Origin: Chamaesiphon minutus PCC 6605
GTDB taxonomy: Bacteria; Cyanobacteriota; Cyanobacteriia; Cyanobacteriales; Chamaesiphonaceae
Assembly: GCF_000317145.1 (NCBI RefSeq)
Contig: NC_020053.1
Coordinates: forward strand, 1 to 64,000
Direction: 5' to 3'
Length of the DNA: 64,000 bases
The position numbers and the translations under genes were made by a program. The notes under the pieces were generated by a model. That model had not been told where the DNA came from, searched no databases, and saw only the letters and a program-made list of their open reading frames with translations. Within the stretch, counting starts at the first letter, position 1. Each line of letters begins with the position of its first letter. This document shows positions 32,784 through 41,977 of the stretch, one piece after another.

Positions 32784-33248
32784 TTAATAACTCCGTCCAT
32801 CGATCGGTACGCCAGATTCGCTCGATATCTCATCTAGCGATCGATGGTGTTTTCCAGAACTTTTGGATTCTTGTCGAGTTCTAGCCTCTTTCTCGGAGAT
32901 TTCCTTGAGAGACTGGATGAGAATAGCAGGATCTTTGTCAGTTCTGAGTAGATCGAATAAAGACTCTCCATTGAGAATATTACGATGTATCAGTTTGTCC
33001 ATTCGCTCAATGTTCATTCCCTTCACGCGATTGGCAATACTGGATAATTGCCGGATACGTGTAATAATAAACTCTTGTTTTGGCTCATTACCATCCAGCC
33101 AAGCATAAGCAATAGGACGAGTAACTCCAAGTATGACAGCCAAATCGGACATACTAACACCAAATACATCGCGAATATTGGCAACGTGTTCTGCGGGAGA
33201 GCGAGTGTCGCTCGAAGGCGCAAAATGGATATTCAAAGTATCGAGCAT
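32784..33248 (-). CDS. XRE-type helix-turn-helix protein
   Basis: A 154-residue protein. Residues about 17-60 (VANIRDVFGVSMSDLAVILG, then VTRPIAYAWLDG) form a helix-turn-helix of the XRE/Cro kind; the C-terminal half is charged and helical. Such proteins act as antitoxin-repressors. It is convergent with the pentapeptide-RelE gene (12-bp gap) and upstream of nothing on its own strand, so it could regulate the neighbouring locus in trans. The partner is not certain. Confidence 0.6.
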   Translation of the reverse strand: MLDTLNIHFAPSSDTRSPAEHVANIRDVFGVSMSDLAVILGVTRPIAYAWLDGNEPKQEFIITRIRQLSSIANRVKGMNIERMDKLIHRNILNGESLFDLLRTDKDPAILIQSLKEISEKEARTRQESKSSGKHHRSLDEISSESGVPIDGRSY

Positions 33249-33300
33249 GAGAAAATAAGTTTGAGGATGTCTATCAACAAATTGCGGAATCGATCGATCG

Positions 33301-33567
33301 TTAGCTTGCCACTCTGCCAGCTAATCGCTCTTGAATTTGCATCTGAAAACTAGCAGCCACCTCCTCAATTTCTTCTGAAGACATCACATTCCCAAACTGC
33401 TCGTTTAGCAGATCGATAAACTTATTGTGACTGCCTGGATATAGGGCTAGCTCCATTACCTTGTCCAAATGAATACCCCAATCAGGCCCCGCGCTGATAT
33501 CACAACCACACTCTTCCTCTAATCTAGCCATCTCACGGGCTTCCTCTTCAGTAATTTGAAATCTCAT
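33301..33567 (-). CDS. Small acidic hypothetical protein
   Basis: Start chosen at ATG 33567 (MRFQITEEEAREM), giving 88 residues; an ATG four codons upstream (33579) is the alternative, close to GGAGG. It is acidic and helical, with a central CGCDISAGPDWG segment. No family is recognised. It starts about 20 bp after the acetyltransferase gene on the same strand and so belongs to that operon. Confidence 0.55.
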   Translation of the reverse strand: MRFQITEEEAREMARLEEECGCDISAGPDWGIHLDKVMELALYPGSHNKFIDLLNEQFGNVMSSEEIEEVAASFQMQIQERLAGRVAS

Positions 33568-33587
33568 AATTTCCTCCATTCCTCTAT

Positions 33588-34172
33588 TTAATTATCTACA
33601 TTAGTCTCTGTACGCCGATACCATTCAAAATAAGTCAAATTATCTTTTTCTGCATCAGCACCCCCGTCGATCAGCCCCATTTTGCGATAAAACACCTCCG
33701 CATTAGGTAAAGAGTGCAACCCTACCAGCCCTCCATAATTTAACTCTTCACTACGGAGCCGAGCAAACCGGAGTAAAGCTCCACCCACCGCTCGAAATCC
33801 ATTCACATCAGGGTTCAAGACGCGATTCCACGGTGCTGTTGCCAGTGAATGAACATAGACCAGTCGGCGCGTCGGCTCGATTTGCGATCGATAGCCCCGT
33901 GTCTGAATCAACATCATTCCTTGAGTCAACTGCTCGCACTCGATCGCATAGCCTTCATATAGTCCCATCCCACCAGCTAGATAAATTCGTTGTTTCTGCT
34001 CCCAATCCCAATATTGGTCTTCATCTGCGGAAGTTCTCAGTCGTTCCCGCCAGACTATTCTGAAATCATCTAAATGCTTTGTCGTTAACGGAACTAATGA
34101 CCCTACTACCGAGGCGGCATCTCGCACCCGAATTAACCGTACTTCATCCCCATCGCTCGTCAAATCGCTCAT
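33588..34172 (-). CDS. GNAT-family acetyltransferase-like protein
   Basis: A 194-residue protein. The C-terminal half has a GNAT acetyl-CoA-binding pattern (FRAVGGALLRFARLRSEEL) followed by GGLVGLHSLPNAEVFYRKMG, the usual N-x-x-x-x-x-F-Y-x-K-x-G end of the fold. Its ATG overlaps the stop of the DUF6088-like gene by 4 bp, so the two are coupled. GNAT proteins beside small repressor-like partners include toxins that acetylate aminoacyl-tRNA; that role here is inferred from the pairing. Confidence 0.7.
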   Translation of the reverse strand: MSDLTSDGDEVRLIRVRDAASVVGSLVPLTTKHLDDFRIVWRERLRTSADEDQYWDWEQKQRIYLAGGMGLYEGYAIECEQLTQGMMLIQTRGYRSQIEPTRRLVYVHSLATAPWNRVLNPDVNGFRAVGGALLRFARLRSEELNYGGLVGLHSLPNAEVFYRKMGLIDGGADAEKDNLTYFEWYRRTETNVDN

Positions 34173-34792
34173 ACAGCTAAATTCAAATCACTACAGACCT
34201 TTCTGGCGATCGATGCCATCCAACCAGGTAAAAGATCGAGATCTTGGAGGAGGTCTTGTTTCACATCATCAGGCAGCTTTGCCCGCATTAGAGCGATCGT
34301 ATCTGGAGCAGACGCGATCGCTTTATCTAGCCATAAAACCGCTGCCACAAACTGCCCACCTGGACGATCTGCCCAAGCAATCGCCTTCTGACTAACGTGC
34401 TGGAGATAAACCTTCCGGTTGCCCACTTGCACTGTTTTAGTCTTACCACTACTGATATAGGACGGTCTCGCAGGTACGGCATTCGTCAAGCCCAGAGCAT
34501 TGGCAACTGCAATGCCATTGGGCATTAATTGAATTTGGTCGCGTCTACTAATCGCTTTAACCGTTGCATCCAAATTCGGTGGTGCAGAACCCTGCAAAAT
34601 TTTGCTCTGGCGGGGAAAGTCATAAAAACCACGCCCGATTCGCCGCAGCTTGCCACTGACAACCAATCTAGATAATGCTCGATCGATCGCCGCACGACTA
34701 CCCAAATCGAGGAAATCTTTGGGCGTAAATACCCCATTTCCGCGACCTCGTACTCGAACTTTGTCCATAACTCGATCTGCTGTACTCTTCAT
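34169..34792 (-). CDS. DUF6088/AbiEi-like antitoxin-type winged-helix protein
   Basis: Start at ATG 34792 (MKSTADRVMDKVRVRG), giving 207 residues; a longer frame opens at 34855. The N-terminal RGNGVFTPKDFLDLGSRAAI, LSRLVVSGKLRRIGRGFYDF block is the winged-helix of AbiEi-type type IV antitoxins and DUF6088 proteins. It is the first gene of an operon with a GNAT-like protein and a small acidic protein, an order of antitoxin then toxin. In this class the antitoxin usually represses its own promoter, which would lie between 34793 and the divergent helicase gene. Confidence 0.7.
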   Translation of the reverse strand: MKSTADRVMDKVRVRGRGNGVFTPKDFLDLGSRAAIDRALSRLVVSGKLRRIGRGFYDFPRQSKILQGSAPPNLDATVKAISRRDQIQLMPNGIAVANALGLTNAVPARPSYISSGKTKTVQVGNRKVYLQHVSQKAIAWADRPGGQFVAAVLWLDKAIASAPDTIALMRAKLPDDVKQDLLQDLDLLPGWMASIARKVCSDLNLAV

Positions 34793-34955
34793 GGCTACTG
34801 AATTAAAGCGATCTCTTATGTCAGAATAATACCGTATTTTTGGAGTCAGTGGCAAGCGTGGAATTACGGTCTATCTGCTATCCAAGCTACCATTTTGGTC
34901 ACTTTAGCCTGTGGTCGTGGGCATATTAGGACTACATCGCTACAATAAGCCTCCC

Positions 34956-37900
34956 ATGCTCGATATCTTCGCCCTCCGCAACCAAATTATCGACGACTAT
35001 CACCGCTACATTGAGAGTTTCCTCAATATCAAGGATAAAAAGGTCAAGACATTCGTCGATGAAGAATTAGCTAAGGGCGAACTGTGGCAAGATCCTCTGA
35101 TTCAACTCAACCCAGCTTATCAAAAGGGTGCGAGTATCAATGAGTTAATCGATCGAGATATTCTCCATCCCGACTGTGGTAAATACTTCCACGGGTACCA
35201 GTTTTATCAGCACCAAGCTCAAGCCTTCGTCGCCGCTCAAAGTCAACAGCCCTACGTGCTGACAACCGGAACGGGTTCAGGTAAGAGTCTGAGCTACGTC
35301 GTCCCAATTATCGATGACATTCTCCGTAACCCAGAGATTAAGGGAGTACGGGCGATTTTAGTCTATCCGATGAATGCCCTGATTAACTCCCAGAAAGAGG
35401 AGTTTGATAAATTCATCAAAAAAGTTACTAACTCTCCCATCCGCGTCGAACAATATACCGGACAAGAGAGCCTGGAGCGCAAAACCGAGATTCAAAATAA
35501 TCCACCCCAGATTATCTTGACTAACTACGTGATGTTGGAATTGATGCTGACTCGCGTACATGAAGCCGAATTCGTCAAGTCAGAGGATCTAAAATTTTTA
35601 GTCCTCGACGAACTCCACACATATCGCGGGAGACAAGGTGCTGATGTCGCCATGCTGGTGCGGAAGCTCAGACAGCGGAGCGGACGAGATCTGCTGTGTA
35701 TCGGGACTTCAGCAACTATGTCTACCGAAGGCGACAGACAGCATCGCCGTCAAACCGTGGCGGGTGTGGCGAGTAAGCTCTTTGGGGTGGAGGTGACAAT
35801 GGAGAATGTCATCGATGAAACCTTGGTGCGGGCAATTAAACGTCCTACCCCGACGACTAAAGAGTTGCGGGATTCTGTTCTAGCTGTCTTACCAGGGGAG
35901 ATCGATCGCACTCTGGATAAGTTTCAAGCTCATCCCCTTAGTGCATGGATAGAGATGAATTTTGGCTTAAAGGAAGAGTCATCTGGATTGGTTCGCCGTC
36001 AACCCATTTCACTCACGGATGGAGCGCAACAATTAGCGGAAATTACCCAGCTAGCGATCGAGAAATGTACCGAAGTTCTCCAAGAGATGTTTCTGTGGGG
36101 TAGTAAAACCAAGGGATTAGCATTCCGGCTGCATCAATTCATCGCCCAAGGGGGTAGTGTCTATTCCACTCTCGAACGTGCCGAACCCCGCTTCCTCACT
36201 TTAGAAGGACAATATACGACGACTAATGATCGATTGCTCTATCCGTTGGTCTTTTGTCGGGAATGCGGACAGGATTATTATGTGGTCAAATTTGATCGAG
36301 ACAGAGAATTAATTACGCCATTATTACCCAACTCGATCGATGCTGACAATGATTCAGAAACCATTTGTGAAGGCTATCTCACTCTCGACGAGCCAGAATT
36401 ATGGAGTGCAGAACATTTAGATAGTTTGCCCGATAGTTGGTTTAAGGAAACGAAAAGGGATGGGCGAGTATTAAAGAAAGAACACGAAAAATATAATCCC
36501 CAGCAATTGTTTGTCAACCCGAATGGGACGATTGCTCTCACTGGCATCGGGAATGGTCATGAAAAGCCAACACCCTGCTGGTTTGTGCCTCGTCCATTTA
36601 AGATTTGTCTGAACTGTAAAGTCGTTCACAACGGACGCAAGAATGAATTTACCAAGCTCTCGCGCTTGAGTAGTGAAGGTAGAAGTACCGCAACTACCCT
36701 GTTATCAATTTCCACCGTCAGCAAACTGAAAGCATCTCTAGACGCAGACTCAACCGCAGCCAAAGTTCTCAGCTTTACCGATAATCGTCAAGATGCTTCC
36801 CTCCAAGCCGGACATTTTAATGATTTCGTTCAAACGTCCTTCCTCAGAGCGAGTTTGTATGGAGCACTAAAAACCTCAGGAGCACTAGATCAGAGCCAAA
36901 TAGCTGCGGCGGTAGTCAAGCAGATGGGTTTAGCTCAAACAGATTACGCAGAACAACCTGCTGAGTTTGGGGTGGGGAAGAAAAGAAATGAAGAGGCTTT
37001 CACCCAATTAATTGAGTATCGATTGTACGAAGATCTACGTCGTGGTTGGCGGATCGTTCAACCTAATTTAGAGCAAAGTGGATTATTGCAGATTAATTAT
37101 TTAGAGCTAGATTTAGCTTGTGCAGATACAGGTTTATGGCTAAAACATAGCGATCCAATCTTACTCAAAGCCACACCTGAAGAGCGGTATCGAGCAATTT
37201 TACCGTTACTTAATCTACTCCGAAAAGAGTTAGCGATCGATGCTAAATTTCTCCAAGCTGATGGGATTGATGAACTCAAACGCAAGGTCAATCAAGCCCT
37301 CAAGGAACCGTGGACGATCGGTGAAACCGAAAATCTCCCCTCAGCATCTTGGGCGAGTCTCACTAAAGGCGAACCGAGAGATCGGACTAAAAATAAAGTC
37401 AAATTAACAGCTACTAGTAAAATTGGTAAATTCCTCCGCTCTCCCGCTGCTTGGTCGTGGTTAAATCAGTCACTTAAACCTGATGATTACGATCGACTAA
37501 TTCACAATTTAATTAATGCTCTATGCGATTCAGGTTATCTCACTCAAGAAGGAACTGATGTCCAACTGCGGAGTGATTCGATCGTTTGGCAAGGTTGCAA
37601 GCTCGATCGAATTGCACCAGATTTACTAGAGAACAGATACTCAGCTATAGAACAAGTCGAACATCGCCCAGTTAACAAATTCTTCCAAAAGTTCTACATC
37701 GAAACTGCTGCCCAAATTCGTCACATGTGCGGACGCGAACATACCGGACAAGTCCCCAATTACCTTCGCCAAGAACGAGAAGAGGAGTTCCGCCAAGGTA
37801 AACTCGCCACCCTGTTCTGTTCTCCCACGATGGAACTAGGCATCGATATTTCTGACTTGAGCGTGGTGCATCTGCGGAATGTCCCGCCCTCACCTGCCAA

Positions 37901-40025
37901 CTATGCCCAACGCAGCGGTAGAGCCGGAAGAAGCGGACAAGAAGCAATGGTCATCACCTACGCCGCCGCAGGAAGCGGACACGACCAATATTTCTATCGT
38001 CACCAAGCCGCAATGGTCGCCGGAGCGGTTGCGCCACCTAAGTTAGAACTCGCCAATCAAGATCTGATTAAATCCCACATCTACTCAGTCTGGCTGGGAT
38101 TAGCTGGAGTGCAATTTGGCGACTCGATGAATCAGATCCTGGATCTAGAACAACCCAAATACCCACTCAAGGAGAATCTCCGCACCCAGTTAGAACGGAT
38201 GGGTCAGCCTATATTCCACCATAATTGCGTTAACGCCACTCGATCGATCCTCGCCGATACTTTTTGTCAAACAGACCTAAATCGCGTCTCCTGGTACAGT
38301 CCAGAGTGGTTAGAGCGAACGATTGGCAATGCCCTAAATGAGTTTGACAATTCATGCGATCGCTGGCGCAAGCTCTATGATGATGCAGTTACCCAGATGA
38401 CTGAAGCACAAAGAGTTCTCCAGAAAGTCACCGCTGGAAATGAAGCTAAAGAGGAGAAAAATCGAGCAGATCGATCGTTCCAAGAAGCCAAGCACCAAAT
38501 CGATCTCCTCGTCGGACAAGGTGCGGGTAAAAACAATAGCCAGTTTGAATTTTATCCCTATCGCTACTTCGCCTCCCAAGGATTTCTGCCTGGTTTCAAT
38601 TTCCCCCGTCTCCCGATTTACACCTATCTCCCCACTGGCAAAGATCGCGGCGAATATATTTCTCGTCCCCGTCATTTAGCCATTCGAGAAATGGCTCCCC
38701 AAAATATCCTCTACTACGAGGGTAATAAATTTAAAGTCGATCGCACCAAACGCTATACCCAAGGCATTGACAGCCGTTATCAAACGCTAGTTATTTGCGA
38801 TCGCTGTGGCTATTTTCATCCTAAATTAATCGATGTCTGTGAAAATTGTGGCAATAAACCAACTAGCGATCGCAGTGGCAAACCCGCTGTCATCATGAGA
38901 GCATTGGAAATGGATACAATGTTCGCCAGACGGAAGGAGCGAATCACCTGCGATGAGGAAGATCGCCTCAAAAATGGTTATCAGATTAGTACCTGTTTCC
39001 AGTTTACCGATGGACGAAAAGAAGTAGCTACCGTGATCGCCGCTGACGGCACACCATTACTCCGACTTACCTATGGCGAAACTGCCAATATTATGCGAAT
39101 CAATCGCGGTTTGCGAAGCGAAAAAGGCAATGGTTTCAGACTCGATCCCACTAGCGGACAATGGGAACCACCAACTAATAAAACCGACCTACAGACGAAT
39201 ATTCAAGCCGATATTCATCTCACCGTCAAAGCGACTACCAATCTACTCTCGATCGAACCATTAGATCTACCAGAACACGAGCGAGAGTCATTCATCACAA
39301 CCTTCCAATACGCCTTAGAGCGATCGATTCAAACAGTCTACAAGCTCGAACAATCGGAACTAGATTCCGAACGACTGGGGCAAAATAGCGATCGCCTATT
39401 ATTCTGGGAAGCCGCTGAAGGTGGCGCAGGAGTTCTCTCCCAAATCCTCGAAGATCCCCAATCCTTCCAAAAATTAGCAGTATCAGCATGGGAAATCTGC
39501 CATTTTAAAGAACATAAAGACAATTGTGCTCAAGCTTGTTATGAATGCCTGCTCTCCTACGGTAATCAATGGGATCATCCCCTCTTAAATCGCCATACAA
39601 TTGAGAATTTCTTGAATCGATTGCGCGGGAGTAAATTAGAGCGGCACTCGATCGGATTATCTCGCGAAGAGCAATATCAACAACTATTAGCCCAAACCGA
39701 TCCCAATTCTGAGTTTGAACGGGTGGTATTAACAGCGATGTTCGATCGAGGGTTGAAATTACCCGATACTGCTCAAATGTATATTCCTGAAGCCAACTGC
39801 AAACCAGATTTTGTCTATAACAATGGTGTCAAAATTGCGATTTTCTGCGACGGTTCGGTTCATGATTCACCAGAACAAAAACGACAAGATAAGATCGATC
39901 GGGATAATTTGCAGTATGTAGTCGGTTACTCGGTGTTATCGATTCGGCAAAGCCGACGCGATGCGATCGGTTATGAAGAGGAGTTAGAGTTGGGATTGCA
40001 ACATTTGGCAGCTCTATTGGCGTAA
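34956..40025 (+). CDS. DUF1998-type DEAD/DEAH helicase with C-terminal nuclease-like domain
   Basis: Start chosen at ATG 34956 (MLDIFALRNQIIDDYH), giving 1689 residues. The N-terminal SF2 helicase has Walker A TGTGSGKS (about 102-109), box II LDELH (about 218) and motif VI QRSGRAGRSG (about 985). A zinc motif CRECGQDY lies near 436, and CDRCGYFHPKLIDVCENCG near 1280. The DUF1998 (MrfA/DrmB-like) cysteine cluster CAQACYECLLSYGNQWDH is near 1523. The last 130 residues (KPDFVY, KIAIFCDGSVHD, KRQDKIDRDN) look like a DUF559/Vsr-type PD-(D/E)XK nuclease. It seems to merge DrmA- and DrmB-like roles with a cutter, completing the DISARM-related set. A family-A repeat lies in the final codons (39941-39970) without breaking the frame. 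Confidence 0.8.
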   Translation: MLDIFALRNQIIDDYHRYIESFLNIKDKKVKTFVDEELAKGELWQDPLIQLNPAYQKGASINELIDRDILHPDCGKYFHGYQFYQHQAQAFVAAQSQQPYVLTTGTGSGKSLSYVVPIIDDILRNPEIKGVRAILVYPMNALINSQKEEFDKFIKKVTNSPIRVEQYTGQESLERKTEIQNNPPQIILTNYVMLELMLTRVHEAEFVKSEDLKFLVLDELHTYRGRQGADVAMLVRKLRQRSGRDLLCIGTSATMSTEGDRQHRRQTVAGVASKLFGVEVTMENVIDETLVRAIKRPTPTTKELRDSVLAVLPGEIDRTLDKFQAHPLSAWIEMNFGLKEESSGLVRRQPISLTDGAQQLAEITQLAIEKCTEVLQEMFLWGSKTKGLAFRLHQFIAQGGSVYSTLERAEPRFLTLEGQYTTTNDRLLYPLVFCRECGQDYYVVKFDRDRELITPLLPNSIDADNDSETICEGYLTLDEPELWSAEHLDSLPDSWFKETKRDGRVLKKEHEKYNPQQLFVNPNGTIALTGIGNGHEKPTPCWFVPRPFKICLNCKVVHNGRKNEFTKLSRLSSEGRSTATTLLSISTVSKLKASLDADSTAAKVLSFTDNRQDASLQAGHFNDFVQTSFLRASLYGALKTSGALDQSQIAAAVVKQMGLAQTDYAEQPAEFGVGKKRNEEAFTQLIEYRLYEDLRRGWRIVQPNLEQSGLLQINYLELDLACADTGLWLKHSDPILLKATPEERYRAILPLLNLLRKELAIDAKFLQADGIDELKRKVNQALKEPWTIGETENLPSASWASLTKGEPRDRTKNKVKLTATSKIGKFLRSPAAWSWLNQSLKPDDYDRLIHNLINALCDSGYLTQEGTDVQLRSDSIVWQGCKLDRIAPDLLENRYSAIEQVEHRPVNKFFQKFYIETAAQIRHMCGREHTGQVPNYLRQEREEEFRQGKLATLFCSPTMELGIDISDLSVVHLRNVPPSPANYAQRSGRAGRSGQEAMVITYAAAGSGHDQYFYRHQAAMVAGAVAPPKLELANQDLIKSHIYSVWLGLAGVQFGDSMNQILDLEQPKYPLKENLRTQLERMGQPIFHHNCVNATRSILADTFCQTDLNRVSWYSPEWLERTIGNALNEFDNSCDRWRKLYDDAVTQMTEAQRVLQKVTAGNEAKEEKNRADRSFQEAKHQIDLLVGQGAGKNNSQFEFYPYRYFASQGFLPGFNFPRLPIYTYLPTGKDRGEYISRPRHLAIREMAPQNILYYEGNKFKVDRTKRYTQGIDSRYQTLVICDRCGYFHPKLIDVCENCGNKPTSDRSGKPAVIMRALEMDTMFARRKERITCDEEDRLKNGYQISTCFQFTDGRKEVATVIAADGTPLLRLTYGETANIMRINRGLRSEKGNGFRLDPTSGQWEPPTNKTDLQTNIQADIHLTVKATTNLLSIEPLDLPEHERESFITTFQYALERSIQTVYKLEQSELDSERLGQNSDRLLFWEAAEGGAGVLSQILEDPQSFQKLAVSAWEICHFKEHKDNCAQACYECLLSYGNQWDHPLLNRHTIENFLNRLRGSKLERHSIGLSREEQYQQLLAQTDPNSEFERVVLTAMFDRGLKLPDTAQMYIPEANCKPDFVYNNGVKIAIFCDGSVHDSPEQKRQDKIDRDNLQYVVGYSVLSIRQSRRDAIGYEEELELGLQHLAALLA

Positions 40026-40109
40026 TTCATAGCTGATAAAATATGCTTATAGCCAAGTAATAATTACTTGGGCATACTTTTGTCCGAGTTAATACAGTTT
40101 TCGCTCGAC

Positions 40110-40145
40110 TAATGCAGTGCCCAGTAATTATTGGGCACTGCATTA
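40110..40145. terminator. Hairpin between convergent genes
   Basis: A perfect 14-bp stem (arm TAATGCAGTGCCCA) with an 8-base loop lies between the stops at 40025 (+) and 40150 (-). A smaller palindrome (CCAAGTAAT/ATTACTTGG) near 40054-40072 is followed by ACTTTT on the plus strand. Confidence 0.6.
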
Positions 40146-40149
40146 ATAA

Positions 40150-40656
40150 CTATGAATAATTCGGCATCTTCGCACGATCCGTAGTAATCTCATCCACAAT
40201 CGGATAGAGATAATCGGGATGAACCAGGTGCAGTGCCAACCAATAAGGATCGGGCGATCGCATACCCACTAGCCGATCGCAATAATAGAGATCGGCACTG
40301 CGGCGCAGATAACCGATGCGTAGGTCATGATGGCACACTTCGATGGCAATCTCACCATCTTTTACTCCTGGCACGTCGTCATAAACATCGAGCCAATTTA
40401 AGTTCAAGTGGATAAGATCGCAAACCCACTCTGGCTCTAGACCTTGGAGATCGGGCAGCGGTAACGGTTGAAAATAGTGGTGGGGAAGATCTCGAACGGC
40501 ATCGCGGCACTCAGCGGTACTAGGGTGATGACTACGTGCTACTTTATCGAAGCTATTGCCACAGGAGAAGCGATTCTCCAGAGGAGAGGCTACGCCAACG
40601 GCATAGAGAGGACGTGCCAGCGGACAATCTAAGCAATTTGATGGTAGTGCTTTCAT
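40150..40656 (-). CDS. Hypothetical protein with repeat-encoded insert
   Basis: A 168-residue soluble protein of unknown family, with an N-terminal CLDC pair, several His/Cys residues and a strand-rich C-terminal half. Residues about 19-31 (AVGVASPLENRFS) are the in-frame translation of a family-C dispersed repeat (40564-40602), so the ancestral protein was about 13 residues shorter. It follows the helicase gene convergently. Confidence 0.5.
   Translation of the reverse strand: MKALPSNCLDCPLARPLYAVGVASPLENRFSCGNSFDKVARSHHPSTAECRDAVRDLPHHYFQPLPLPDLQGLEPEWVCDLIHLNLNWLDVYDDVPGVKDGEIAIEVCHHDLRIGYLRRSADLYYCDRLVGMRSPDPYWLALHLVHPDYLYPIVDEITTDRAKMPNYS
40564..40602. repeat. Short dispersed repeat, family C, inside a CDS
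   Basis: GGAGAAGCGATTCTCC and GGAGAGGCTACGCCAACGGC blocks match the ends of the element at 19645-19697. Thirty-nine bases, a multiple of three, so the host frame stays open. Confidence 0.6.
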
Positions 40657-40724
40657 ATTTCAATGGTTAATATCGATCCAATTTCAAGAGAATGAGTATT
40701 CATAACTTTGTTAAGCAATAGAAA

Positions 40725-40749
40725 AAGCCAGCAGTTAATTTGCTGGCTT
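40725..40749 (-). terminator. Rho-independent terminator
   Basis: A 9-bp stem (AAGCCAGCA), 7-base loop, followed on the minus strand by TTTTTC (counting stem end). It could end the small gene at 40967-41086. The rest of 40657-40966 shows nothing else recognisable. Confidence 0.55.
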
Positions 40750-40966
40750 GATGTTTGTCTAAGTTCGGCTTAAAGATTAACCTGTTGTCGTGGTAATATA
40801 TAATCAATACAGAGATTCAATTGCTGAGTGTAAAGAGTCTAATTCACACTCATAATTTTTCACCGTTAATACTCAGATATTTTTCCGAGCCATTAAAATG
40901 AGCGAATTTGTATTGAAAATCACGAGCGTTCAAAGATTTATCGATCGCGATCTTAAGGGGTTGATA

Positions 40967-41086
40967 TTAATACTGCGCGTCAGATTGGTAGTAGTCCTGG
41001 CGATCCAACATCAAGCTTTCCAAAAATTGCAAGTATTCTGCGGATTCGGGCGACTGGTCGGTGGGTAAATCGGCTTCGATGTCCAT
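40967..41086 (-). CDS. Thirty-nine-residue acidic small protein
   Basis: ATG at 41086, with CTGGAG about 9 bases upstream, opens MDIEADLPTDQSPESAEYLQ and ends after DYYQSDAQY at TAA 40969-40967. It is acidic and helical. A hairpin terminator lies upstream (end of the TPR gene) and another downstream, so it forms its own unit. A 56-residue plus-strand frame (40898-41068) overlaps it but looks less protein-like. Confidence 0.45.
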   Translation of the reverse strand: MDIEADLPTDQSPESAEYLQFLESLMLDRQDYYQSDAQY

Positions 41087-41103
41087 GATTGCTCCAGATA
41101 AAT

Positions 41104-41142
41104 AAACGAGGTAGCGCAATCTTCACTTGCACTACCTCGTTT
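41104..41142 (-). terminator. Hairpin terminator after the TPR gene
   Basis: An 11-bp stem (AAACGAGGTAG/CTACCTCGTTT) continued, past one mismatch, by GCAA/TTGC, with a short loop; TTTATTTATC follows on the minus strand. Confidence 0.65.
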
Positions 41143-41167
41143 AAATGCGGCTATGCCGCCCAATAAA

Positions 41168-41977
41168 TTAGTAAACTCCAATATCGGGATCGATCTCGAT
41201 TGCCCGATGGCGATCGCGTGCTGCTCCTAAAACATCATCCAGGAAATCGCGTTTGAGCAAACTCCTTACGAAATATGCAGCAGCCAGATGGGGATCGAGA
41301 TCGTTCGCGGAGCGTTCCCATAGGGAAATCGCTCGGTCATAATCAGCCAATGCCCCGCTCGGATCGCCCAGTTCATTATGCTTGAGCGTACCGCGATTAT
41401 AAAGAGCCTCCGATTGAGTAGGATCGAGTGAAATCGCCATATTGTAATCGGCGAGGGCACCCTCAACATCCATTAGTTTGACGTTTTTTAGCAGTCCGCG
41501 ACAGTTATAAGCCGCAGCGAAGGTAGGGTCGATCGAAATGGCCAGATCGTAATCAGCGAGCGCATACTCGACATCCCCCAACTCACCGTATTTAATCAAC
41601 CCACGAGTGGTATAGACCGAGGCATCGCGAGGATCGAGCAGGATCGCCAGATTGAGATCCGCTAAGGCTCCAAGAATGTCACCCAATTGCTGATACCTAA
41701 GCAAGCCGCGATTGGCATAAGCAACGGCATAATCGGGATCGTAGCCAATGGCGGAGTCGAAATCGGCGAGCGCACCCTGGATATCTCCCAATCGCGCAAA
41801 CTTAAACGAACCGCGATAGTTATAAGCCTTAGCATAGTTAGGAGCGAGACTTACGGCCCGGTCGTAAGCAGCTAAAGCACCGAAATCGTTCCCGATTTGA
41901 GATTGTCGATTGCCGAGCGTAATATAGTCATCAGGCTGAATAAAATAATTGTCTCGTTCTGAAGCTCGCTCTGACAT
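41168..41977 (-). CDS. Tetratricopeptide-repeat (Sel1/TPR-type) protein
   Basis: A 269-residue protein made of about six tandem 34-to-36-residue repeats with the pattern A-x-x-D-x-x-A-I-x-x-D-P-x-x-A-x-A-Y-x-x-R-G-x-x-K (for example GALADFDSAIGYDPDYAVAY). Such repeats build a protein-binding superhelix; the partner is unknown. No signal peptide or other domain. Single gene with its own terminator. Confidence 0.88.
   Translation of the reverse strand: MSERASERDNYFIQPDDYITLGNRQSQIGNDFGALAAYDRAVSLAPNYAKAYNYRGSFKFARLGDIQGALADFDSAIGYDPDYAVAYANRGLLRYQQLGDILGALADLNLAILLDPRDASVYTTRGLIKYGELGDVEYALADYDLAISIDPTFAAAYNCRGLLKNVKLMDVEGALADYNMAISLDPTQSEALYNRGTLKHNELGDPSGALADYDRAISLWERSANDLDPHLAAAYFVRSLLKRDFLDDVLGAARDRHRAIEIDPDIGVY

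Noticed and set aside
24606-34172. Type I restriction-modification or BREX
   Set aside because: No HsdS-like specificity subunit, no BrxL, BrxC or PglZ; the helicase wording fits DISARM-type DrmD better.
40725-40966. Separate ncRNA before the terminator at 40725
   Set aside because: No conserved structure or promoter could be recognised; the terminator is explained by the small gene upstream.
40898-41068. A 56-residue plus-strand ORF antisense to the small acidic gene
   Set aside because: No ribosome site, and the translation has the composition of an antisense frame.
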